Shown: positions 11,901 through 21,552 of the stretch, piece by piece
Numbering within the stretch: position 1 is the stretch's first letter
Layout of the letters: the number at the start of each line of letters is the position of its first letter
Assembly: GCF_014356525.2 (NCBI RefSeq)
Contig: NC_052515.1
Coordinates: forward strand, 18,433,375 to 18,497,374
Origin: Nilaparvata lugens
Lineage: Eukaryota; Arthropoda; Insecta; Hemiptera; Delphacidae
Direction of reading: 5' to 3'
DNA length: 64,000 bases
The notes under the pieces: model-generated
What the model was told of the DNA's origin: nothing
What the model saw: only the letters and a program-made list of their open reading frames with translations
The model's database searches: none
Position numbers and translations under genes: made by a program

Positions 11901-14900
11901 AAGGAGATGCATCACAAGTTAATTTAATGTCTAAATCTGGATCAAAGTGAGCTAAAACTTTAGCTGAACACATCAAATCTTTGATTTTATTGAATGCAAT
12001 CTCTTGCTCTTCTCCCCAAATCCATTTTACATTATTCTTAAGTAACTTGTACAAAGGGTTAAGTACAGTAGTAATATTGTGAATAAATTTTGAATAGTAA
12101 TTTACCATACCAAGAAATGATTTCAATTGAGTTACTGATTTCGGTACAGGTGCATTTTTAATAGCTTCAACCTTGTTAACAGAAGGATGCAAACCAGTTT
12201 TGTCAATAGTATAGCCTAAAAAACTAACACTATTCTGAAAGAATACACATTTTTCTTGTTTCACCGTTAGACCGGCATCATTAAGTCTAGAAATTACTTT
12301 ATCAAGCCGTGAAAAATGTTCGTCATCATTACACCCTGTTACAAAAATATCGTCTAGAAAGCATACAACTCCATCAATACCTAGAATTAATTTTTCCATC
12401 TCTTTTTGAAATAATCCGGGAGCAGATGCAACCTCATACGGTAGACTGTATACGATTGTATCTGAACAAACCCTTATGAGTTGATATTGTTACAATATTT
12501 TTTGAATCTTCTTCCAATTCAACCTGTTGATATGCTTGAGATAAGTCAATTTTCGAATATTTTTCGCCTCCCTTAAGTGCTAAAAATAAGTCATCAATTC
12601 GTGGAATAGGATACCTATCAACTTTCAAATGCTGATTAATCGTAACTGAATAATCGCCACATACTCTTATTTTACCATCAGATTTCAAAACTGGAACGAT
12701 GGGTGTTCCCCAATCGCTACTCTCAACTGGTTCTAAAATATTAGAATCAACTAGCCTGGATAGTTCTACTTCTATTTTTTCTTTCAAACTAATAGGTACT
12801 TGTCTAGGCTTGAAAAATTGGGAGATACATCATCTTTTAAATACAACTTGAATTTAGTTTTATTGTACAATCCTAGCTTGTCAGAAAATACATTAGGATA
12901 TCTACTCATTAGAATATTCTTACTTATTCTTATTCTTACTCATTGCATTACCATCAAAACTTGTTAATTCAATAGTATTTACAACACATTCATTATCATT
13001 CTGATCAATTTTAAAATTTAATTCTGACATCCATTGTCTGCCAATCAACGGAGGGCCTCCGTTTGGAATGACATACAAATCAAGCATTTTCGAAATTGAA
13101 CCATGAACAACTTTAGTTTTAATCATACCAATAGGTTTAATAGGATCACCAGTATAACTCCTAAGTGAAATAGAACTGTCAAATATTTTCAAGTTTGCGA
13201 AATTTAGTTTATAATCATCAAGAGATATAGCTGAAATACTAGTGCCCGTATCAATTTCAAATGAAATATCTTCACCTTCAACAGTGAGAATTGTACTCAA
13301 CGGTTTGATGTAATTATTGAAATTAGGCCTAACATTTGAATTGATAGAATCATTTGAACTAGTTTCATTGAAAAAAATCGATGAATGCGCTAACTGATCA
13401 CCTAATAATTGTAATTCATCATCATTAATTTGATTCAATAGCTCTTGTTTTCTAGCAGATTTCCTATTTTTGAAATTAGGCTCAGAAATTTTGTTTTGCT
13501 GGCACATAACCTTCAAGTGCCCAAAACGACCACAATTATCGCATTTCTTATTTTTGTGTTTGCATTGAGGTGAAATATGGTTGGACTTACCACAGCAAAA
13601 ACATACTACCTTTTGTCCTGTGCTTTTATTGTAATCAGCTTGGCTAGATCGGTTGAAATTCCCACCTGAATTCGTCTTTTGGAAGCTGGAATTCGTCTTC
13701 TGGAAGTTGGAATTCGCCTTTTGAAAACTGGAATTAGATTGCCCTGGATTGAACCGTCTCTCCTGTGTCCTTGATTTGTTGTAGTTCATCCTCGTATTAC
13801 CGCTTAACTCCACCGCATCGTGAGTCGCCGTTTCCAATGCCAAGGATAATTCCACAGCCCGTTGAAAGGTTAGGTCTGCCTCGCCCAATAGTCTTTTTTT
13901 TATATGGTCTTCCCTTAAGCCCCATACTATTTGATCACGAAGGTGTTCATCCAGCTTGTCCCCAAAGTCGCAATTTTTTGAAAGTTTTCTCAAATTTGCA
14001 ATGAATGAAGCAATTCCCTCGTTGCAGAGTTGTTTTCTTTCCTTGAATTTGTACCGTTCCGTGATAGGTAAAGGTTTGGGTTGTAGATAATTTAGCATTA
14101 ATTTTTGCAAGTCTTCAAGGGATTTCGACGCTGGCTTCGCAGGTGTAGACAAGTCACACAGTAATGCGTATGCTTCAGCCCCAACCATGGTAAGAAAAAT
14201 AGCAACTTTTTTAGAATCTGGTACATCATTGGCCATAAAGAATTGATCGAGTCTATCGCACCACTGCTTGAAATTGTCCTGTAGTCGAAATTCACTGATA
14301 TTTCCTATCGTTCCCATAACGATAGGTGCAGGAGTCACCGAATCAGGCATGTCGTCTTATGCTGTTACTTGTACGTTGCAAACCGATAACCGAAAGTTCG
14401 AAGTTCCAATCACATATTAATATCACGAATATCACAGTTCCATCACGTAATCACTTTTCACATTTACCTCGTCGCCATTTGTGGTGTACTGGTCTGGTGA
14501 ATACAATAAATAAATAAGTTCCATTGAATTCTCGTAATTCATTTATTCTCCTGACTACATCTTGTAGACACGAACATAACAGAGTGAATCATTTCAAAGT
14601 AGTAAACAGCTGGCTTCAACATTGGTGCTGCAATGCTACCAACTTACTTATACACAATAATATTTTCATAATATAAAATAATAATTCTCTTTATAATATA
14701 ACATCAATAAATAATAATTCTCAAAACATCACACCTACCTATTCAGTTTTCATTTTTTAGCGCTATCTGTTAGCGACTCTGAGGAACTCCTGAAACTAAT
14801 TCTTTAAAAACACTTTGGCCCGGTTGCACAAAAGTCTGTTGAATTCTAATCATGATTGAATTTTATGAGAAGCAATTATAGAAGGATTTTTTTGAAAAGA

Positions 14901-17900
14901 TGGCTTTTCTGATTGATTCTCGTGGCATTTAATCGGAATTAGAAGTTAACAGACTTTTGTGCAACTGGGTTTATTTGGTTCAACAGCAAGACTACAGCTT
15001 GAATTAACATAACTACATGAAAGACTGGTTTAAACCATCGATACCATATAAGAGGATACTTATCGAAGTGGGAATTTTATCTTATGGGGAGCCTATAAAA
15101 CATTACTACAACCCTTGGAAGTTACACAGAAATATATTATTAAAACAGCATTAAGAAAACGTTTACGCACTCCTACTGATTGATTTTTTAAAAATCTAAT
15201 GTTTTTAAGTATAAGTCAAATTTATGTAAGAAATATATTGTTATACATGGACAAAAATCATAAAGATATGTTCAAGAAAATTGAGCACAGCTATCGAACT
15301 CGTTCGTCAGAAGCAATAGGAATCCAAGTTCCAAGGCTAGTCAAAACTTATTCCACTACAAATACTTATTGTAGAGCACACACTCTGTATAGAAATCTGC
15401 CTGAAAATCTACGTAATACCGAAGGTAAATCCAGCGTATTTATAAAAAAATTGTTAATGACTGGTTAAAGGAGATTGGGAGAACGAATATAGCTAAGAGA
15501 TAATTCATTCATTGTATAGATTAAGCAAATGTCGTGTAATGATGATCCAAGTTTAACTCTAAATCTTTACATCTTTTATACGTTAAATTCTTAGAACTTT
15601 AAATCTTTTCCGATATCAATATCTGGTTTACCCAAGAATCTGATAGATGCAGGTACTGGGACAATCCAACGCTAACCAATCATCGTCAAGACCCTCTTCC
15701 ACACTCAGGCTTTGCCTTTGTGGAGAGTTTTCATGAAGTTTATTAAAAAAATAATGTTGTACTTTCTGTAACTACGATATTATAGCAGTTAGATTTAGTT
15801 ATTATAATTAATTATTCATGTTCAATAAGTTTTATTTATGATTATTTGGTTGCAGAAGATGTAGCGTTGTTGTATGATTTGAATTTTTGTACCCTGTTAT
15901 CATGGATAATAAAAACCAATTTGATTTGATTTCCCATTCTGAACGTTGCCATGGGCATCCGAAACCGAATATTCTTGCAGAGGTTGGCACTCAGTGTGGT
16001 GCCAATCTATACAAGGTTTCACTTCAAATCATTAAGGGCCGGTTTTCGAGCTCGGGATTTAGGTAAGCTCTAGACTTTGAATAGCTGAGGTCAGAAAGTT
16101 GGCTTTCCAGAACGCGTAGTCGCTGTAAATAGTTGCAGCAGAATAAATCATTATTTTCTCATTTCTATGTCTTGAAACGTTTTTCCTCGACGATATGAAA
16201 CATTCCTAAATAATTCAAAATAGCTGAAACTTTACACTATTTTCTCTTATTTCATTTTGTGTTCAATTCTCTAGTTTTTCGAACCTCAATTTAAACGTGA
16301 CTTCGACTACGATTACGCCCCGTTTCGGAAAGCCATTTTTCTGATTTCAGCTGTTTAAAATTTGGAACTTAGCTAAATTCCGAGCTCGGTAACCGGCCCT
16401 ATATGTGTGAAGTGTTATGTCCATCATACATATTATTTATAATTATTGTTTTCTTTCAAGTTTTTCAATGAATGTTAATTTAATAACTGTGTATTATTAT
16501 TATTATTTTGTAATATTGCTTGTACCTGACGATCATGTAATTGTCTAAGTACTCATGCCAATAAATAAATATTGATTGATTGTATTTAAAAGCTTACTTT
16601 CCAATGTGCTTTTTTGTCTTTTTCTTTGAGAAAATAATTTGATTTGATTTTGAGGTTGTGACCGGTCTAATGCGCCGGTGTGAGACGGAGCAGACCCGGC
16701 TCAATATCCCGGTCGGTGTGCTGCCGTTAGGGCGCACCAACAGCTTTGCGCATGCGTGGTACCGGAGTCCCAGAACACAGCAATTGTCGGTGCACGACCT
16801 GGCCAAAGCGGCGATGACCGTTGTCAGGGGCCAGATGCGGAGTGTCAACACTATGAAGATTGAGGTAAGCATCACTAATGTTGAAACATTCGCCATTATA
16901 GTGGCCTTATAAGGAGCCTTCTTCAAACTGTATGTGCATTTGTTATTTTCTCAAGAATAGAACTTTTAAAATTAATCTCAATTAATAGAAACTAGTGTTT
17001 CAATCTAGTTTTAAACTAAGGAAAAATATAAAACATAGCTTTTATATGGAAAACACACTTTAAATAAAGGTAATTCAGAAGATACATACTTTAACATATA
17101 CAGTATTATACATCTATGACTGAATCTTATTTAAAAACTCAAGTCTAAAAATTAAAACAAACAAACATAGGCCCTAATGTCCAAGTACGAAAATGGAAAT
17201 GACAATTCACAACTTATAAGCACGATCATAGGAAGTCCTACTGCACAAAGAAGTATGTAGTTTTCTTCTGAACTGTCCTCTCAGTCCTCAGCCCAATTTT
17301 CTTGATGTTATAAGAGGTCTTATAAACCACTGACGATAAATCTGAGGTTTTCACAATGTAAATTAACTATAGTTTGGCGGGACCTATGAATAAATTACGT
17401 TATATCCGTTTTGACGCTATGGCCGAGGCCGCAATAACCAATTTACACTGTATTCATATTGATTCACAATTCATTATAATGATTGTGGGAGGACCAACAT
17501 GCATATTCCAAAACTTTTCCTTCTCCGAATTTCTTATTCTTATACGAGAACAAGAAGTAGGTTATGTTCCTTTCACTTGTCAAATTTTCAGTAAATGAAC
17601 AAACTATTATGTGAAATAATGATGTATGTTATTTGTTTTGAAAAATAATCACCATATTAAGGTTCGTCAGCACGTATGTGTATTAAATTTAACCGTGATT
17701 AAACATTGATTCATGAGCGTTTTTAAACCGCAGGGGTTTTTTAAAAGCACAAATAAATTATATTTAGTTTTGTAGTTCTATGCTGATACTGTAAGTATTA
17801 ACAAAAAATTACTGTAATAATTTACAGTGGAAAAACTATTTGATTGGGCTTTTATCGTATCACACATTGAGTCTACTGTCTGAGTGGCATAGAGTGGGGA

Positions 17901-20900
17901 ATATTTAGAGATGCCAACAGCAAGCGAGACAAGTACTGGTACTTTGGATCGTTGCGCGACTATGCGGCCTATGTGTTCAATGCGCCCACTGAGTCCTATA
18001 ACGGCACTCTGGTCTACACAGCTCCCTGTGATGGCTGCTCCCGTTGTCACGTGTACCGCGATGATCTACGGCGCCGAAACATTGAACCCACCAAAAGATG
18101 GTGGCATACATTCATACCGACCTTCTCGTCGAGACGTGAGTTTTTCAATTAATCGAATATATTGGTTAAAAGTCTTCAACTCAAATCTTCACATATCAAT
18201 TCACATCTTCAAATTGAAAGTCCCGCTTGTAAACAAGCTAATTATACAACCAATGAAGACAATTTTAATTAATTAATTGTGTATCTTGAATTATTAAATG
18301 AATGAATGAATATTAACAAACCAGGTAAAGATAACACTTGAAGTAGTAGCATCTTCCGCCATTGAATTTACAAAATTAACCAAATTTACAGAGTATACGG
18401 TTTTTGTAAAGTAAAATATTTGAAAAATTTGCAATACTCACATACCTTCAGTCACATACCTTCATTTGGACAATTTATCAAAATTAGTAACAAGAAAACT
18501 TATGGAATCAGTATGTATTTTCTTTTCTATTATATTGATTCCATAAATAGATAAATCCAAGCAGTAAGTTAGTTTTCTCAAAAAGACGTTGGATGCCATC
18601 ATTAATTTTCTTATCGACTCAATTGCCGATTTATAGTTGAGAATACTAATAAAACCGACACATTTAGTGCCAAGCTGCACGAAGCGGGTCACTAAGCTTT
18701 GTTTTGACTGAAGCATTATTTGCATTGACCCAATATTATGACTTCAGTAGCTGTCATTTGTTTTGCAAAAGAAAAATGAAAGAATATATAAAACAATAAG
18801 AATAAAATTAATATAGGAGGGCAAATTTTAATAGACTATAATATAGAACTCATTCATCTCCTTTAACAATTTGACCTGTAGAAAAATTGGAGAAATTGAT
18901 AACTCATCATACTTTCTCATTTACCTACTTAATTTTGTAAAATAGTAGTTTAAAATTATTTATTGTTGCAGGAACTGGTGAAAAAATCATTGACTACAGC
19001 TTGATTACCAATAATCAGTGTGGATCGTTTACTGAAATTAAGTTCAATACAGTCGATTTCTCCATCAAAACGTCAAATGTGGATGCAAGCACCAATGCTA
19101 CAAGTATCTATATTGGTAAATCAACAAACTATTTTCTAATCAATAATGAAAATGTAGATCAGTATTACATTTCAAGATTAATATGATTGAAAAACTGATA
19201 ATGAATTAGTGAAAAGTTTATGAAACGAGGAATAATCCAAGTTAACATATCTCACCCTTATAAATTACTTAATTTTTTAAGATGATACACTAATTTATTG
19301 ATGTGGTATTTCTAAATTTTCTGATTACACGAAATTTTCTGAATAATTTTTAATTTTTGAGTCATCATTATTCGCTTTAACAATGGATAAATCATCTATC
19401 TCATCAAATTAACATTGACACTGCAGTTCAATTCTATTGTAGATTTCTTAATGACCTAATAATTTATCATCTTTTATCTTGCTTTTGTATTTTATATCTG
19501 ATGGAAAATGAAATGTATCATTATTAGTAATTTATAGAGCTCAAATATTATACCTACCTTATTCGAAGCTCAATCATGGTCTTTGCAAACCTGTTGTATT
19601 TTCAATGCATATATTTTTTGTGATTAGAAAAGGAGATGATCTAAAGTAAAGATAATTCATTCAATCAAATTATAACGATTGACGATATGGAACCTAATTA
19701 CACGTACATTGATCTATTAAGAATGTTCTTTGCTATTTTTTTATTTTCTAGATATATTACTTGTAACAATAAATGAAATTATAATTCTTTGAAATTTCAA
19801 TTTCCGATTTCCAATTTCCAAGTTCTAGACTTCAAACAGCTGGAGTCAGAAAATTGGCTTTCCGAAACGTAGTCTTTGGGCGTAGTCGTAGTTTTTATGA
19901 TAATATTTATTTTCTCATTTCTATAATTAGAAACATTTTTCCTTGACGGAATGAAACATTCCTAAATAATTCAAAATAGCTGAAACTTTACACTACTTTC
20001 TCTTTATTTTATTTTGTGTTCAATTCTCTAGTTTTTCGAGTTTTAATTTAAACGTAGACTGTGACTACGCCCCGTTTCGGAAAGCTAATTTTCTGACTCC
20101 AGCTGTTTAAAGTCTAGAACTTAGCAGCTAAATCCCGAGCTCGGAAACCGGTCCTATGTTTATTAAAATAATAAACAATACTTAATGTTTGTGTATTAGT
20201 CAGTTGTCAGTTATAAAATATGATTCAGTTTCAATTTCAATTCTTCATATTTTGAATCAATCATTTGAAAATTCTATCATTATTTCGAAAATGGTTATTT
20301 CAGCCTATTTGACAGTTGACAGTTGACAGTTCTATGGAATTGATTTTAATTTTAGTTCCAATTACAATTAGTAGTTCTATTTCAAATGTATTTGATAAAT
20401 AAATTTCTTGCAGGTCCCGACTCAATGACATGGTGGGCTTTCTTGAACGAGGGCTGGAAGCGAGTGAGAGGAGAGTATAGTACCAGACCGAGTCAGTCGA
20501 TGATACACGCTCAAAATATTCAACTCTGGCCCTCAACTTATGACATGGTTGGTCATATTAATAATTTCTAATCTTGAATACCAATAATATACACTTGACC
20601 AACACCTAGCACAGTTATGCCCGGTATCAGTTATTTAATTTAAGGGAGCATTAAACCTATAGAATTAATACACAACTAATAATAATGGTCCATCATATTT
20701 AATTAGTATCCCAGGAACCGGGTATCCAATTTGGTCGGTCTATCAATTTGAAATTGTAAAAAATGAAAATTCATTGCGAATAATAATTATTCTTCATTAG
20801 ACGGAGTCAAGACTTGAGAATCTTCACTACCGAGAAGTTCTCAACCGAAAAATTCAGACTTACTAAACCAGACTATGTACTATTTCTGGAAATATACTTC

Positions 20901-21552
20901 ATTCACAAGAACATCATTACTTTGATAGCGTCCTTAAGAATGAACACATATTTCCAGATGTTTCCGAAGTTATTCAATTTGTAACATAAAGATGAGCATT
21001 GCATTACGTAACATTACTCTTGTGATGGCTAGATTTCTCTTGATGTCTTCCCAAGTATAACGTTTTTGTATAATGTGTGAGAGCATGAGCACGTTATATA
21101 TAAAAATTAAGTTAGAAGGTTCTAATTAGCGTTAAAAAGATTGTGGCTTGTTGAAACCACGCGGTTACCAGTCAGGTGAAACACTCTGTATGTGACAATG
21201 AAATGCTAACTGCTCTTAAACAGAAACTTCTCCATGATTATTGTACGAGTATTAGAGATGAGATGTTCAGTGAAATACGCTACGTCGTCGTCTGTAAAAT
21301 TTTGCCAATTCATTGTATTAATAGATTTCAAAAACTGTCTCAATTTTTCAGGAACGTTGGTTGTCTATTGACAGCGAGGACTACGAGTTCAACCCTATCT
21401 CCATAGTCCTGCTCTACAATGCATTGGACGTTCTGTGTCCGGAGAACGAAACCGACGCAAAATCAGCGCAAAATCTCAAACCGAAAACCAAATCGTTCAC
21501 TTCCAGTTACCTTTCTGCGGCCAGAAGTTCGAACTCTTTTTTCCAGAAGTGA
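5790..21552 (+). CDS. AGK: Acylglycerol kinase, mitochondrial (split gene, 5' end missing)
   Basis: Exons at 5790-5909 (or its duplicate 7206-7325), 8461-8635, 16655-16864, 17872-18135, 18972-19115, 20414-20547 and 21352-21552 join into a DAGK-catalytic-domain lipid kinase. The landmarks run in family order: VILNPVANK, GGDGTLSE with the catalytic-site Gly-rich loop, GVLPLGRTNSFAH, IEWGIFRDA, DKYWYFG, and the C-terminal WLSIDSEDYE. AGK phosphorylates mono- and diacylglycerol to lyso- and phosphatidic acid in mitochondria and in mammals also serves the TIM22 import complex. Exon phases agree at every junction except 16864/17872, where a 3n+1 microexon seems to be missing. The N-terminal exon was not found. 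The longest intron carries a Gypsy element in antisense. Confidence 0.93.
6356..6566. mobile_element. MITE with 28-bp inverted ends
   Basis: The left end AGACAACAGGGGCTACGCAT and the right end (reverse complement AGACAACAGGGGTTACGCGT) match with about two differences over 28 bases. The right end contains the perfect palindrome GGGGTTACGCGTAACCCC. The element is about 210 bp with no coding capacity and lies between the two copies of the duplicated AGK exon. Confidence 0.75.
6987..7412 (+). repeat. Exon-bearing tandem duplication, copy 2
   Basis: This is the second copy of the block at 5572-5995. Intronic flanks differ by a handful of substitutions and short indels, while the exon is unchanged. 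Similarity ends near 7410, within 'cttaatttttctatt'. Confidence 0.9.
7206..7325 (+). CDS. AGK: AGK exon (first visible), duplicate copy B
   Basis: This exon is identical in all 120 bases to 5790-5909, with the same TTACTTAG acceptor and GTAAC donor. It joins equally well to 8461. Either copy could be the functional one. Intact splice sites on both suggest a recent duplication or an assembly of two haplotypes. Confidence 0.85.
7413..8460 (+). other. AGK intron with decayed repeat
   Basis: No coding region is supported. Around 8040-8170 the sequence 'cccaaaactgtttctctcc' resembles 'cccaaaactgtttcttccc' near 37270, part of the inverted duplication there, so a relic of that repeat family lies in this intron. 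Confidence 0.45.
8461..8635 (+). CDS. AGK: AGK exon with the GGDGT loop
   Basis: Acceptor TTATTTGCAG and donor GAG/GTATTT. The translation includes KAKTDFEKYCAPLLHLSG and, after about 45 residues, IVVAGGDGTLSE. GGDGT is the hallmark nucleotide-binding and catalytic loop of the diacylglycerol/sphingosine/acylglycerol kinase family. The exon leaves in phase 0 and continues at 16655 (VVTGLMRR), 8 kb away across the Gypsy insertion. Confidence 0.95.
8872..9126 (-). repeat. Gypsy 3' LTR (255 bp)
   Basis: It begins TGTGGTGTACTGG and ends CATCACA on the plus strand (TG..CA ends). It differs from the other LTR by two substitutions and one single-base indel, about 99% identity, which implies a recent insertion. 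It contains several AATAAA-like strings usable as polyadenylation signals on either strand. Confidence 0.95.
9127..9139 (-). other. Polypurine tract of the Gypsy element
   Basis: On the minus strand the bases just upstream of the 3' LTR read AAGAGGGGAAAGA. This is the expected position and composition for the plus-strand primer of reverse transcription. Confidence 0.75.
9241..10116 (-). pseudogene. Gypsy integrase, catalytic core second half and C-terminus
   Basis: The frame holds VTDNGSTFTSNEF (second catalytic Asp), YHPATNGAAEN (catalytic Glu) and a C-terminal basic region with GENVMIKDYRSGKF. Upstream it is cut off by a TGA at about 10115, where a Trp codon is expected directly after the TDAYSK motif. 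The rest of the core lies in the same frame beyond that stop, so this is a single nonsense change. The Ser/Val-rich tail is not a chromodomain. Confidence 0.9.
10117..10899 (-). pseudogene. Gypsy RNase H end and integrase zinc-binding domain
   Basis: The frame begins at the junction with the nested DNA element and runs through the end of RNase H (HQFLYCRKFILATDCKPL, ADALSRLPL). It continues with the HHCC zinc-binding domain of integrase (HELHSSHLG and CKSCQLC) and the first catalytic Asp in HADFLGPF. It stops at the TGA near 10115. Confidence 0.92.
10897..11772. mobile_element. Nested TIR DNA element, 876 bp, with 9-bp target duplication
   Basis: The ends are inverted repeats of 31 bases with one mismatch (left end CAACGTTAGTAGACAGAAGG). 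The 9 bases aatagctag occur at 10888-10896 and 11773-11781, exactly outside the repeats. They restore the RNase H reading frame when counted once, which proves insertion into the Gypsy copy. No transposase frame is visible. A 9-bp duplication is typical of Mutator-like elements, and hAT or P elements make 8. A second internal GTTAGTAGACAACGTTA lies near 11231, and 11396-11500 matches sequence near 37060-37160. Confidence 0.93.
11764..12900 (-). pseudogene. Gypsy reverse transcriptase and RNase H start
   Basis: Reading leftward, the blocks are KPRQVPISL (before the fingers), RVCGDYSVTIN, KYSKIDLSQAYQQVEL (motif A), LPYEVASAPGLFQ (frame changed near 12450), VVCFLDDIFV (motif C, catalytic DD), FLGYTID and FLGMVNYYSKF (connection). 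RNase H then begins with LTCDASPYGVG. The frame is broken near 12818 and near 12450 by single-base indels and ends at the nested element, between A-L-A-I and the rest of RNase H. Confidence 0.92.
12920..14350 (-). CDS. Gypsy Gag and protease, intact 476-codon frame
   Basis: Residues 1-190 are the Gag capsid-like region (MPDSVTPAPIVMGTIGNISE start; IASFIANLRKLSKNCDFG in the middle). Residues 200-240 are a Gln/Ser/Asn-rich linker with a repeated FQKTNS motif. Two CX2CX4HX4C knuckles lie at about 250-263 and 270-283. FEIDTGTSISA near 364-374 is the aspartic protease active site, and LIGRQWM lies near the end. The frame ends just before pol, which is in another frame. Gag packages the element RNA, and the protease matures the particle. 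This is the only uninterrupted frame of the element. Confidence 0.92.
   Translation of the reverse strand: MPDSVTPAPIVMGTIGNISEFRLQDNFKQWCDRLDQFFMANDVPDSKKVAIFLTMVGAEAYALLCDLSTPAKPASKSLEDLQKLMLNYLQPKPLPITERYKFKERKQLCNEGIASFIANLRKLSKNCDFGDKLDEHLRDQIVWGLREDHIKKRLLGEADLTFQRAVELSLALETATHDAVELSGNTRMNYNKSRTQERRFNPGQSNSSFQKANSNFQKTNSSFQKTNSGGNFNRSSQADYNKSTGQKVVCFCCGKSNHISPQCKHKNKKCDNCGRFGHLKVMCQQNKISEPNFKNRKSARKQELLNQINDDELQLLGDQLAHSSIFFNETSSNDSINSNVRPNFNNYIKPLSTILTVEGEDISFEIDTGTSISAISLDDYKLNFANLKIFDSSISLRSYTGDPIKPIGMIKTKVVHGSISKMLDLYVIPNGGPPLIGRQWMSELNFKIDQNDNECVVNTIELTSFDGNAMSKNKNK
14480..14733 (-). repeat. Gypsy 5' LTR (254 bp)
   Basis: It mirrors 8872-9126 with two substitutions and a one-base deletion. 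As the element is on the minus strand, transcription would begin in this LTR and run leftward, against AGK. Confidence 0.95.
14819..14970. mobile_element. MITE, 'CCCGGTTGCACAAAAG' family, copy 1
   Basis: A 150-bp inverted-repeat element has left end CCCGGTTGCACAAAAGTCTG, and its right end is the reverse complement with one or two changes. Inner sequences around 'cttttctgattgattctcgtgg' are also mirrored. It belongs to the same family as 44793-44946. Confidence 0.8.
14990..15930 (+). pseudogene. LINE 3' fragment (RT C-terminus and 3' UTR)
   Basis: Readable pieces are GILSYGGAYKTLLQPLEVTQ and then the frame 15199-15468 with HSYRTRSSEAI, VPRLVKTYSTT and LYRNLPENLR. These are typical of the region after the reverse transcriptase core in CR1/Jockey-like LINEs. 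A stop and frame change near 15180 break it. The tail ends near 15920 in AATAAAAACC and a 'tttgatttgatt' repeat, a common LINE 3' end. It lies inside an AGK intron in the sense direction. Confidence 0.75.
16035..16400. mobile_element. MITE, 'AGGGCCGGTT..GAGCTCGG' family, copy 1
   Basis: The ends AGGGCCGGTTTTCGAGCTCG and the mirrored CGAGCTCGGTAACCGGCCCT bound 366 bp. A second mirrored pair (around 'ggctttccagaacg' and 'cgtttcggaaagcc') lies inside. No coding capacity. A related copy is at 19818-20155. Confidence 0.82.
16401..16590 (+). other. Possible LINE 3' tail
   Basis: The AT-rich end 'ccaataaataaatattgattgattg' resembles LINE 3' termini elsewhere in the window. Together with the coding-like 15935-16034 it may be one LINE end split by the MITE. 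No protein domain is recognisable. Confidence 0.3.
16655..16864 (+). CDS. AGK: AGK exon with GVLPLGRTNSFAH
   Basis: The acceptor GATTTTGAG/GTT is weak but in frame, and the donor is GAG/GTAAGC. The 70 codons start VVTGLMRRCE and include IPVGVLPLGRTNSFAHAWYR, the conserved Gly-x-x-Pro-Leu-Gly segment after GGDGT. They end MKIE. The exon enters and leaves in phase 0. Confidence 0.94.
17872..18135 (+). CDS. AGK: AGK exon with GIEWGIFRDA and DKYWYFG
   Basis: The frame reads YCLSGIEWGIFRDANSKRDK and then YWYFGSLRDYAAYVFNAP and CDGCSRCHVYRDDL. An in-frame TGA at 17869-17871 forces the acceptor to be the AG at 17870-17871, so the exon starts with two bases of a split codon. The previous exon ends in phase 0. 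A small exon of 3n+1 bases, about 13-19 bases judging from the family, is therefore needed in between, but I could not identify it. The donor is C/GTGAGT at 18136. Confidence 0.85.
18972..19115 (+). CDS. AGK: AGK exon, C-terminal region
   Basis: Acceptor TTGTTGCAG and donor ATTG/GTAAAT; phase 1 on both sides. It reads RTGEKIIDYSLITNNQ, VDFSIKTSNV and SIYIG, matching the variable C-terminal half of AGK where VEFSI-type strands occur. Confidence 0.85.
19818..20155. mobile_element. MITE, 'GAGCTCGG' family, copy 2
   Basis: It aligns with 16035-16400 over most of its length, including 'aacattcctaaataattcaaaatagctgaaa'-type interior sequence and the right end CGAGCTCGGAAACCGGTCCT. The outermost left bases are lost. 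The mirrored pair around 'ttggctttccgaaacg' and 'cgtttcggaaagc' persists. Confidence 0.82.
20414..20547 (+). CDS. AGK: AGK exon, C-terminal region
   Basis: The acceptor is TTTCTTGCAG. The frame reads GPDSMTWWAFLNEGWKR, then SMIHAQNIQLWPSTYDM. The donor ATG/GTTGGT is a poor match to consensus, but phase 0 continues correctly into ERWLSID at 21352. Confidence 0.85.
21352..21552 (+). CDS. AGK: AGK terminal exon
   Basis: The acceptor is CAATTTTTCAG. ERWLSIDSEDYEFNPISIVL is the conserved AGK C-terminal strand, followed by a cysteine-containing end (VLCPENE), a Ser/Lys-rich tail and TGA at 21550-21552. Confidence 0.94.
   Translation, partial: ERWLSIDSEDYEFNPISIVLLYNALDVLCPENETDAKSAQNLKPKTKSFTSSYLSAARSSNSFFQK

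Larger units (their letters stand above)
8872..14733 (-). mobile_element. Ty3/Gypsy LTR retrotransposon, defective, antisense in AGK intron
   Basis: Two near-identical LTRs bound a gag-pol interior on the minus strand. A 5-bp duplication, cctac, lies at 8867-8871 and 14734-14738. The order gag (two CCHC knuckles)-protease-RT-RNase H-integrase is that of Ty3/Gypsy. No envelope frame is present. A polypurine tract (GAGGGGAAAGA on the minus strand, 9127-9139) precedes the 3' LTR. A TGGCGAC stretch two bases inside the 5' LTR (14477 leftwards) could be the primer-binding site. Frameshifts near 12818 and 12450, a TGA in the integrase at about 10116 and a nested DNA element (10897-11772) make this copy inactive despite its youth. 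Confidence 0.95.

Noticed and set aside
15935..16034. Coding-like stretch (frame with GIRNRIFLQRLALSVVPIYT)
   Set aside because: Too short, no splice borders fit AGK, and it is bounded by a LINE tail and a MITE. Possibly a LINE or captured fragment, not assignable.
17374..17598. ORF between AGK exons, considered as the missing microexon
   Set aside because: No AGK-like motif and no suitable splice borders giving a 3n+1 exon.
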